Assembly (NCBI GenBank): GCA_026993045.1
Contig: JALWWR010000064.1
Location: 1 to 6,712, forward strand
DNA length: 6,712 nucleotides
Source of the DNA: Thermodesulfatator sp.
GTDB lineage: Bacteria > Desulfobacterota > Thermodesulfobacteria > Thermodesulfobacteriales > Thermodesulfobacteriaceae
Direction of reading: 5' to 3'
This document shows, one piece after another, positions 1-4,875 of this stretch. Each line of letters begins with the position of its first letter. Within the stretch, counting starts at the first letter, position 1. The notes under the pieces were generated by a model. It saw nothing but the letters and a program-made list of their open reading frames with translations. It searched no databases and had not been told where the DNA came from. The translations under genes were made by a program, and so were the position numbers.

Positions 1-384
1 GTCTATGAATATCTGGCCCATGAACTGGTAGACCAACCTCAAGAAGTCTTCAAGGTCATCTTTTTGGATGCCCGGCATCGGATCTTAGGGGTGGAGGAAC
101 TCTTTCGAGGGACCCTTACTGAAAGTGCGGTCTATCCCAGGGAAATCTTCGCCCGGGCCTTGGAATACCAAGCGGCCGCCCTAGTTCTGGCCCACAACCA
201 TCCCAGCGGAGATCCTTCCCCTTCTCCCCAAGACCTAGCTTTAACCCGGCGCCTGGTTTTAACGGCCCACCTCCTCCAGCTCAACATTCTGGACCATGTG
301 ATTGTAGCCCGAGAAGGCTATTTTAGCCTGGCAGAGGAAGGGCTTTTAGAACGTCTCAAAATCGAGCTTTCGGAGTGGGGATAA
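1..384 (+). CDS. radC: RadC-family JAB/MPN domain protein, 3' end (5' end outside window)
   Basis: The reading frame is open from base 1, so this is the C-terminal 127 residues of a longer protein. The visible part is the RadC JAB1/MPN (JAMM) metalloprotease-like domain. In visible-residue numbering it has the Glu of PQEVFKVIFLD (E15), the LDARHRILG strand and the zinc-binding block AHNHPSGDPSPSPQD (H65, H67, D78), so all expected metal ligands are present. The N-terminal helix-hairpin-helix part of RadC would lie before the window. RadC proteins were long called DNA repair proteins, but their biochemical role is unresolved. An internal TTG at 64 could be read as a start, but it would cut the JAMM domain and is not credible. 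The stop TAA overlaps the next ATG by one base, so translation is probably coupled to ispH. Confidence 0.93.
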   Translation, partial: VYEYLAHELVDQPQEVFKVIFLDARHRILGVEELFRGTLTESAVYPREIFARALEYQAAALVLAHNHPSGDPSPSPQDLALTRRLVLTAHLLQLNILDHVIVAREGYFSLAEEGLLERLKIELSEWG

Positions 385-2033
385 TGAAGCTTAAGGTAGC
401 ACGCCGAGCAGGATTCTGTATGGGGGTAAGACGGGCCATGCGCCTGGCCCTCAAGGCGGCGGAAACCTCTCCTAACCCAGTCTATACTTACGGCCCCCTC
501 ATCCATAACCCCCAAGCCTTGGAGCTTCTAGAAAAGCTGGGGATTCGAGATCTCAAAAAATCTCCACCGCCTTCCAAAGGCCAAGTAATCATTCGGGCCC
601 ATGGCATTCCTCCACAAGAAAAAAAGGCCCTCCAAGAATCCGGTCTGGAGGTTATAGACGGAACTTGTCCCAGGGTGGCTAAGGTCCAAGCTTTGGCCCG
701 GCAGTACTCCCAAAGGGGTTACCAAGTGATCCTAATTGGCGACCGGGATCATGCCGAAGTCCGAGGCATCTTGGGATACACCAATGGCAAAGGCTGGGTA
801 GTAAGTAGCCTCAAGGACCTGGAAGAACTCCCCAAGCTCGAACGTTACGTCATTCTCTCTCAGACCACTCAAGATGAAGAGGTCTTTGAGTTTCTTTCCC
901 AAGAGATCCTCAGCCGTTACCCCGGGGGAGAGGTCATCAACACCATTTGTCACGCCACCCACGTGCGGCAGGAAAGCGTTCGAGAACTGGCTCAAGAATG
1001 CGACACTATAGTAGTAATCGGAGGCCGAGGTAGCGCCAACACCAACCGCTTGGCCCAGATCGCTCAGGAAGAAGGCCGCCGGGTCTTTTTGGTAGAGACC
1101 CCGGAAGAGCTCCCGCTTAAAGATCTGTCTCAGAGCCAAAAAATCGGGCTTAGCGCCGGAGCCTCCACCCCCAATTGGTTAATTAACGGGGTGGTGGAAA
1201 GGTTGGCCGAATTAGGAAACCCCTTTCGAAAAGGCTGGTGGCTTTTAGTAAACAGTCACCTTTTACTCTCTGGAGGACTGGCCAGCCTTTACGGTGGCCT
1301 CGCGCTCTGGTTGAAAGGAGATCTCCAGTGGAGCTTAATGCTTTCAGCCTTAGCCTTGGCCTTTTTTGCCCATACCTGGAATTCCCTGGTGGCTCAGGTC
1401 CCTCTTTCCTTATGCAATCCTTACAAGGCCCGTCTTTATCAGAAGTATCAAAACCTATTTTTAGGGGCCAGCCTCCTGGCTTTTGTTATAGCCCTCATAG
1501 GAGCTTATCGGGCCGGGCCCCCCTATCTGTTGCTTACGGCCTTAGCCGGAGGACTGGCAGCCCCTTATAGCCTGACTTTTTTACGCACCCTTTGGCCGGG
1601 AAACCGCACCTTGTTCATCACCCTTTTTTGGGCTGTTATAGCCCTTTTTTACGCCCTCCCTTGGCCTTTTTCTCCTAAGATTTTAGGTTATTGGGCCTTC
1701 TTGAGCCTCCTTTTGGCCTTTTTCCGGGCCCTGGCCATAGACCTTTTAGACCTCATGGAAGACGGTTTCTTGGGGCGGGAATCCCTGGCCGCCTTTTGGG
1801 GCGAAAAAAGGGCGCTTCAATTCTTAGGAGTTGTAGCCTTAGCAGGAGTGCTTTGGACGGCCGGAGGTGGGCTATGGAATCCCAAAATACTAATCCTCGA
1901 AGGAGTCTGGCTCTACGCCTTAGGTCTGTGGCTTCTCCTTCGGCGAAAGCCTTTGGGTCGCCGTTTGGAACTTGAATCCCTGAGCGAAGGGCTTCCTTAT
2001 ATCTTCCTAGGCTTAAGCCTGCTTTTACGATGA
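384..2033 (+). CDS. ispH: IspH (HMBPP reductase) fused to a UbiA-like membrane domain
   Basis: This is a 549-aa two-domain protein. Residues 1-280 are 4-hydroxy-3-methylbut-2-enyl diphosphate reductase, the [4Fe-4S] enzyme that makes IPP and DMAPP in the last MEP-pathway step. The three cluster cysteines are present: C12 (RAGFCMGV), C95 (DGTCPRV) and C189 (TICHATHVRQ). So are H41, H73 (RAHGIP), H123 and E125 (DHAEVRG), SQTT at 159-162, SANTNRL at 217-223 and GASTP at 259-263. Residues from about 284 to 549 form some eight or nine hydrophobic segments resembling a UbiA prenyltransferase. A second Asp-rich motif is intact at D453, D456 and D460, followed by GRESL. The first motif is degenerate: around N333 the expected acids are Ser, Ala and Leu, although NP and Arg follow at 345-350. 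The ATG at 384 is preferred over GTG 375 because GGAG at 372-375 lies 8 bp upstream and residue numbering then puts the first Cys at the usual position 12. A free-standing IspH is about 310 aa. The membrane domain's function is unknown. Confidence 0.92.
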   Translation: MKLKVARRAGFCMGVRRAMRLALKAAETSPNPVYTYGPLIHNPQALELLEKLGIRDLKKSPPPSKGQVIIRAHGIPPQEKKALQESGLEVIDGTCPRVAKVQALARQYSQRGYQVILIGDRDHAEVRGILGYTNGKGWVVSSLKDLEELPKLERYVILSQTTQDEEVFEFLSQEILSRYPGGEVINTICHATHVRQESVRELAQECDTIVVIGGRGSANTNRLAQIAQEEGRRVFLVETPEELPLKDLSQSQKIGLSAGASTPNWLINGVVERLAELGNPFRKGWWLLVNSHLLLSGGLASLYGGLALWLKGDLQWSLMLSALALAFFAHTWNSLVAQVPLSLCNPYKARLYQKYQNLFLGASLLAFVIALIGAYRAGPPYLLLTALAGGLAAPYSLTFLRTLWPGNRTLFITLFWAVIALFYALPWPFSPKILGYWAFLSLLLAFFRALAIDLLDLMEDGFLGRESLAAFWGEKRALQFLGVVALAGVLWTAGGGLWNPKILILEGVWLYALGLWLLLRRKPLGRRLELESLSEGLPYIFLGLSLLLR

Positions 2034-2488
2034 AAAATATTGATTCGTACTTCATGACCCTGGCCTTGGAAGAAGCTCGTAAGGCCTTTGAAGAAAACGA
2101 AGTCCCGGTGGGGGCGGTCCTGGTCTCTTCCGCAGGAAAACTCTTGGCCCGGGACCATAACCGTCCCCTTTCTCTCTGCGACCCTACAGCGCATGCCGAA
2201 ATCCTGGTTTTAAGACAGGCGGCTCAAAAGGTGCAAAACTACCGTTTATTAGACACCACCCTTTACGTCACCTTGGAGCCTTGCCCCATGTGTGCTGGAG
2301 CCTTGGTCTACGCCCGGGTTAAACGCCTGGTCTTTGCCGCCCCAGACCCACGTACCGGGGCCTGCGGTAGTGTCTACAATCTGGTAAACGACCCCCGTTT
2401 AAACCATCGCCTTGAGGTGACTTCAGGTCTCCTGGCTGAAGAAGCCCGAGAGCTTCTCCAAAAATTTTTTAAACTTCGCCGCTCTTAA
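2030..2488 (+). CDS. tadA: tRNA adenosine(34) deaminase TadA
   Basis: This 152-aa protein belongs to the zinc-dependent cytidine/deoxycytidylate deaminase superfamily. It matches TadA, which converts A34 to inosine in tRNA-Arg(ACG) in the cytoplasm. The zinc ligands are H55 in the HAE motif (DPTAHAEI, with E57 as proton shuttle) and C85/C88 in PCPMCAG. The N-terminal helix (LALEEARKAFEENEVPVGAV) and the RTGACGS block near 108-114 are also typical. Its length is normal for bacterial TadA. The ATG at 2030 overlaps the ispH fusion stop as ATGA, implying translational coupling. A second in-frame ATG at 2054 is possible but would trim the usual N-terminus. Guanine deaminase is a related alternative but fits less well. 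The gene is probably the last of the radC-ispH-tadA transcription unit. Confidence 0.93.
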   Translation: MKNIDSYFMTLALEEARKAFEENEVPVGAVLVSSAGKLLARDHNRPLSLCDPTAHAEILVLRQAAQKVQNYRLLDTTLYVTLEPCPMCAGALVYARVKRLVFAAPDPRTGACGSVYNLVNDPRLNHRLEVTSGLLAEEARELLQKFFKLRRS

Positions 2489-2530
2489 AGGGAAAACCTT
2501 TGAGAAACGCAGGCCTAAAAGAGTCCCTTT
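2487..2530 (+). terminator. Weak terminator candidate after tadA
   Basis: AAAGGGA at 2487-2493 can pair with TCCCTTT at 2524-2530, and the right arm runs into a short T-run. The loop is about 30 bases, longer than in a good intrinsic terminator, so this is only a candidate. It is the only structure seen that could end the radC-ispH-tadA transcript before the tRNA gene. Confidence 0.25.
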
Positions 2531-2588
2531 TTCATTTGGAAAGAAGAAAAAACCGTCCGTTTGAATCCCTTTCCCCGCCCCGAAAGAC

Positions 2589-2616
2589 TTGGCTTTTGGC
2601 CGAGGGTTTATTAAAT
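2589..2616 (+). promoter_or_regulatory. Possible promoter of the tRNA-Ser gene
   Basis: TTGGCT at 2589-2594 and TTAAAT at 2611-2616 are separated by 16 bp, and each matches 4 of 6 sigma-70 consensus bases. A start about 7 bp after the -10 box would fall just before the mature tRNA 5' end at 2627. The fit is modest and the call rests mainly on position. Confidence 0.35.
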
Positions 2617-2626
2617 TAAGGGGTAC

Positions 2627-2720
2627 GGAGAGGTGCCCGAGTGGTCGAAGGGGGCCGACTCGAAATCGGCTGTGCGGGCTAAAACCCGCACCGGGGGTTC
2701 GAATCCCTCCCTCTCCGCCA
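2627..2720 (+). tRNA. tRNA-Ser (anticodon CGA)
   Basis: This is a complete 94-nt class II tRNA. The acceptor stem pairs GGAGAGG (2627-2633) with CCTCTCC (2710-2716), followed by discriminator G and an encoded CCA (2718-2720). The anticodon stem GCCGA/TCGGC (2654-2658, 2666-2670) holds the loop CTCGAAA, giving anticodon CGA at 2661-2663, which reads UCG serine codons. The long variable arm is a 6-bp stem, TGCGGG/CCCGCA (2673-2678, 2685-2690), as expected for serine. The T arm contains GTTCGAAT with a 5-bp stem that includes one G-T pair. The gene appears intact, so insertion at its 3' end would have preserved its function. An integrase gene follows 198 bp downstream. Confidence 0.97.
2697..2720 (+). 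other. Predicted attachment-site region (attL) in the tRNA 3' end
   Basis: Tyrosine recombinases of integrative elements usually target the T arm and acceptor end of a tRNA gene, and one lies directly downstream here. The likely shared core is therefore the T loop to CCA. I found no second copy of this segment elsewhere in the window, so the core limits cannot be set and the matching attR is presumed to lie beyond 6712. Confidence 0.45.
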
Positions 2721-2808
2721 ATCCCTTGTAAAGTCCATGTTTCCTTACAGCATCAAGGATTTTCAGGGGTTCAGGGGGCCAAAAAAGCCGCTTTCGGATA
2801 TGCTCTCT

Positions 2809-2836
2809 TTGTTACCTTTCCACCCTTTCGTATGCT
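2809..2836 (+). promoter_or_regulatory. Possible integrase promoter
   Basis: TTGTTA at 2809-2814 and TATGCT at 2831-2836 are spaced by 16 bp, each with 4 of 6 consensus matches. Transcription would begin near 2843, just upstream of the TGTCCAC repeats, which would then lie in the leader where a bound protein could block expression. This is a weak match, supported by placement only. Confidence 0.3.
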
Positions 2837-2853
2837 ATTCTTCTCTTTGTATT

Positions 2854-2893
2854 TGTCCACTATGTGTCCACCAAGGCCGATTGCTAGTGGACA
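2854..2893. repeat. TGTCCAC repeat cluster before the integrase gene
   Basis: Two direct copies, TGTCCACTA (2854-2862) and TGTCCACCA (2866-2874), start 12 bp apart. An inverted copy, TAGTGGACA, lies at 2885-2893 and is a perfect 9-bp reverse complement of the first. Clustered short direct and inverted repeats between an attachment site and an integrase start are typical of arm-type integrase sites or excisionase/repressor sites. That role is inferred from position; the repeats themselves are directly visible. Confidence 0.6.
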
Positions 2894-2918
2894 GAAGTCG
2901 GCCAGGGAGGAGAAAAAA

Positions 2919-4133
2919 ATGGCCATATATCTCCACTGTGTACGGTGCAAATCCGATCAGAGGTCTTCCAACAGGGTTTGTAAAAAGTGCGGTGCTGTCC
3001 TGACTGGTCGGGACAACCGGAGGTACAGGGTTCGGGTTAGGCGAAAGGGAGCGGATCTTTCCCGACTTTGTGAGACCCTGGAGGAGGCCCGCAAGGTGGA
3101 GGCGCAGTTCAAGAGCGAGATGCTGGAGGCGGAATTGCGTGGAGATCTTGGATCTGTGAGCAAAATGGGGCTTACGTTGCAGGAGTTCCTGGACAAGCAT
3201 TATGCCCCCTGGCTTCTTTCTCACCGAAAGAATCGGCAGAGCACTGAAAAGGAGCTCAGCGCCCTGCGCAATCACTGCCACACCATCATGTCCAGACGTC
3301 TGGATGAGATTTCGTCTTACGATCTTGAGCAGATAAAGGTTCGCATGCTTGAGCGGGAGCTGGCTCCCCGCACGGTGCAGTGGGTGATCCGGGCCGTGCA
3401 TCAGGTCTTTGCCCGCGCCATAGCCTGGGGATTCATGAGAGGGACGAACCCTGCGGGCGGGGTGGATCTCCCCCGGTTTGACAATCGCAGGGAGAGGTTT
3501 CTTTCTTATGAGGAGGCTTCCCGTCTTTTGTCGGAATGCGAGCGCCGGACCACTCCTTACAACCTCCTCTATCCTCTGGTCTATCTTGCCCTTCACACCG
3601 GGATGCGGGCGGGGGAGCTGTTCAACCTCAGGTGGAAGGATATCGATCTTGAGAATGGTGTCATTTCGATCAAGGACCCGAAGGGCGGCGAGAATCGCAG
3701 GGTTTTTGTCCTGAGCGACGCCCTGGAGGTTTTAAAGGACCTGCGGGACGAGGTGGAGGACAGGATTGGCCGGGAGCTGTCCGGAGAGGATCCGGTCTTT
3801 CTCAAACCTGATGGAAAACCTTTCACTCAGGTCCCATCGGCTTTTGACACTGCGGTAAAGATCTGCAGGCTTAACGAGGGCATAGAGGACCCGCGGGACC
3901 GGGTCACCTTTCACACCCTACGCCACACGTTTTGCTCCTGGCTTGCGATCCAGGGAACACCGCTGCACGTTATTAAGGAGCTTGCGGGCCACAAAACAAT
4001 CCAGATGACGGAGCGGTATGCGCACCTCCTGCCGGATGTGAGAAGGAAGGCCATGGAGGAGATGTGGGAAACCTTTCTGAAAGAAGGCCTCAAAAACGAA
4101 AAGGAGGCCCGGAGGCGGAATCAATCCCATTGA
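2919..4133 (+). CDS. int: Tyrosine recombinase (phage-type integrase) with N-terminal zinc ribbon
   Basis: This 404-aa site-specific recombinase probably integrates and excises the element at the adjacent tRNA-Ser. The N-terminus has CxxC-x10-CxxC (C7, C10, C21, C24), a likely zinc ribbon. Next come a basic arm-binding-like segment (about 33-75), a helical core-binding domain (about 86-180) and the catalytic domain (about 195-380). All catalytic residues are visible: R230 in HTGMRAGEL, K255 in DPKGGENRR, H332 and R335 in FHTLRHTF, H358 in AGHKTIQMTERY, and nucleophile Y367. The frame stays open upstream through the tRNA, but ATG 2919 is chosen because GGAGG at 2906-2910 lies 8 bp before it and the zinc ribbon begins right after. 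The last 13 bp overlap the convergent small gene's 3' end. Confidence 0.94.
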   Translation: MAIYLHCVRCKSDQRSSNRVCKKCGAVLTGRDNRRYRVRVRRKGADLSRLCETLEEARKVEAQFKSEMLEAELRGDLGSVSKMGLTLQEFLDKHYAPWLLSHRKNRQSTEKELSALRNHCHTIMSRRLDEISSYDLEQIKVRMLERELAPRTVQWVIRAVHQVFARAIAWGFMRGTNPAGGVDLPRFDNRRERFLSYEEASRLLSECERRTTPYNLLYPLVYLALHTGMRAGELFNLRWKDIDLENGVISIKDPKGGENRRVFVLSDALEVLKDLRDEVEDRIGRELSGEDPVFLKPDGKPFTQVPSAFDTAVKICRLNEGIEDPRDRVTFHTLRHTFCSWLAIQGTPLHVIKELAGHKTIQMTERYAHLLPDVRRKAMEEMWETFLKEGLKNEKEARRRNQSH

Positions 4134-4300
4134 AGCGACTCCAGATCTCTCGAATCCAGCATGTTGAGCACCTCTCCCAGGTCCCCGAAAAGGGCCTCCG
4201 CATCCTCCCTCATCTCAGGGGGAGGCGTCCAGCCCGTGTCAAGCAGCCTTTCAAGCTCCAGCCTTAAATCCCTCAAACTCCGGATCAACTCTTTCGACAT
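4121..4300 (-). CDS. Small acidic protein, 59 aa, unrecognised
   Basis: I do not recognise this protein. A minus-strand frame runs from ATG at 4300 to TGA at 4121. The start is supported by AAAGGAGG ending 5 bp upstream, the best ribosome-binding site in this interval. The product begins MSKELIRSLRDLRLELERLL, a likely amphipathic helix, followed by a Pro-rich turn (TPPPEM) and an acidic second half (EDAEALFGDLGEVLNML). No cysteines, signal peptide or membrane segment are seen. It converges with the integrase and overlaps it by 13 bp. A small protein beside an integrase could be an excisionase or regulator, but there is no clear helix-turn-helix, so no function is assigned. The plus-strand frame across the same bases (4064-4267) lacks such a start signal. 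Confidence 0.62.
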   Translation of the reverse strand: MSKELIRSLRDLRLELERLLDTGWTPPPEMREDAEALFGDLGEVLNMLDSRDLESLQWD

Positions 4301-4330
4301 GACCGCCTCCTTTATGGGTGCTGGTTAATA

Positions 4331-4353
4331 GGGAAACAAAGTTTGTTTTCCCC
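4331..4353. promoter_or_regulatory. Imperfect inverted repeat between divergent small genes
   Basis: GGGAAACAAA at 4331-4340 faces TTTGTTTTCCC at 4342-4352, a 10-bp inverted repeat with one bulged T. It lies upstream of both the minus-strand 59-aa gene and the plus-strand 108-aa gene. No T-run suited to a terminator follows, so an operator for divergent promoters is more likely than a terminator. It differs in sequence from the AAGT-N6-ACTT elements nearby. Confidence 0.4.
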
Positions 4354-4365
4354 TGAGAGAGAAAA

Positions 4366-4382
4366 GCTAAGTGAAAAAACTT
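4366..4382 (+). promoter_or_regulatory. Operator-like element, copy A (upstream of the 108-aa gene)
   Basis: GCT followed by AAGTGAAAAAACTT: the core 4369-4382 has the AAGT-N6-ACTT arms of the four-copy family. It is followed by GA, as in copy C, so TTGATC at 4381-4386 sits where copy C supplies a -35 box. A TGCTAGAAG extended -10-like sequence follows after 17 bp. That would start transcription almost at the 4416 ATG, so the promoter reading is weak. Confidence 0.55.
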
Positions 4383-4415
4383 GATCCCCGGAGGGCATCG
4401 TGCTAGAAGGGCGGC

Positions 4416-4742
4416 ATGGACCGGGAGAGGTATGCGGAAATGGCGGGAGAGATTTATGAGCGGTATGAAGAATTGAGAGAGGAGTTTTTAGCTGAATGCC
4501 GCAGATATGGTCTGCGCATGGACAGGGAGTGGTTCAATCGGGCCACCAGTTTCACCACCGGTCGCAATCGTAATCGATGGCAGCTGGTCATGACTTACAA
4601 CCAGGAAGGCAAGAAGCGAACCCGCACCGTGGGTCTGGTGCCAGAAGAGGAGGCTGCGAAACGTCTGGTTCGTCTTTATTCTTCAGCCAAACATCTGTTA
4701 AGGGCCTGCGAGCGTTTACGTGAACTGAGCGAGAAGCCTTAA
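4416..4742 (+). CDS. Hypothetical protein, 108 aa, charged and helical
   Basis: I do not recognise this family with certainty. Residues 1-40 are highly charged and helical (MDRERYAEMAGEIYERYEEL and on). A central segment, RNRWQLVMTYNQEGKKRTRTVGL (51-73), reads like a two-strand beta hairpin. Residues 75-105 form another helix rich in Arg, Leu and Glu. The middle-to-end pattern loosely recalls small DUF6788-like proteins of mobile elements, but this is only an impression. ATG 4416 is the only good start: an in-frame stop lies at 4404-4406 and AGAAGG ends 5 bp before the ATG. Operator-like copy A lies 34 bp upstream and copy B 17 bp after the stop. It could be the DNA-binding partner of those sites, though no helix-turn-helix is evident. 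Confidence 0.75.
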   Translation: MDRERYAEMAGEIYERYEELREEFLAECRRYGLRMDREWFNRATSFTTGRNRNRWQLVMTYNQEGKKRTRTVGLVPEEEAAKRLVRLYSSAKHLLRACERLRELSEKP

Positions 4743-4758
4743 TCTTCCAGGACGTTTC

Positions 4759-4775
4759 AAGTTAAAGCACTTAGC
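4759..4775 (-). promoter_or_regulatory. Operator-like element, copy B
   Basis: AAGTTAAAGCACTT (4759-4772) followed by AGC. On the minus strand this reads GCTAAGT-N6-ACTTGA, matching copies A and C. It lies between the 108-aa stop and the promoter of the 183-aa gene, 44 bp (start to start) before copy C. Confidence 0.55.
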
Positions 4776-4799
4776 ATTATCATTTCATTTTTTCCTTTT

Positions 4800-4816
4800 G
4801 CTAAGTTAAATAACTT
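4800..4816 (+). promoter_or_regulatory. Operator-like element, copy C (overlaps the -35 box)
   Basis: GCT followed by AAGTTAAATAACTT (core 4803-4816). The palindrome is the best of the set, AAGTTA-AA-TAACTT, with 6-bp perfect arms. Its last two bases are the first two of the -35 hexamer TTGACA, so a bound protein would be expected to compete with RNA polymerase. Confidence 0.68.
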
Positions 4817-4843
4817 GACATAGAGAAACAAAATGCTTATAAT
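4815..4843 (+). promoter_or_regulatory. Perfect consensus sigma-70 promoter of the 183-aa gene
   Basis: TTGACA at 4815-4820 and TATAAT at 4838-4843 are both exact consensus hexamers with the optimal 17-bp spacer. Transcription should start near 4850, giving a leader of about 26 nt that includes AAGGAGG at 4864-4870. Operator-like copies C and D flank it, overlapping the -35 box and the start site. A strong core promoter with flanking palindromes suggests tight repression rather than constant expression. Confidence 0.88.
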
Positions 4844-4846
4844 GTA

Positions 4847-4863
4847 AAGTGAAATAACTTAGC
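4847..4863 (-). promoter_or_regulatory. Operator-like element, copy D (overlaps the transcription start)
   Basis: AAGTGAAATAACTT (4847-4860) followed by AGC, inverted relative to copy C and 44 bp (start to start) from it. It begins 3 bp after the -10 box and covers the expected start site, a typical repressor position. The arms AAGT and ACTT are intact. Confidence 0.66.
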
Positions 4864-4875
4864 AAGGAGGACATC

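Noticed and set aside
732..1139. Antisense frame within the ispH fusion
   Set aside because: The opposite strand encodes the conserved IspH motifs; this is a shadow frame.
2589..2918. Upstream extension of the integrase frame through the tRNA gene
   Set aside because: It would translate the tRNA; the GGAGG at 2906-2910 and the zinc-ribbon start right after ATG 2919 mark the real beginning.
2835..3596. Long antisense frame (253 codons) across the integrase
   Set aside because: It lies wholly opposite the integrase start region and gene body, encodes no recognisable motif, and the integrase has all its catalytic residues.
4064..4267. Plus-strand frame after the integrase (67 codons)
   Set aside because: It overlaps the integrase 3' end out of frame and has no good ribosome-binding site; the minus-strand 59-aa gene explains the interval better.
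4400..4459. Short frame from GTG 4400 behind GGAGG
   Set aside because: It would give only a 19-residue peptide in a different frame from the 108-aa gene. The GGAGG placement is probably chance, although a leader peptide cannot be excluded.
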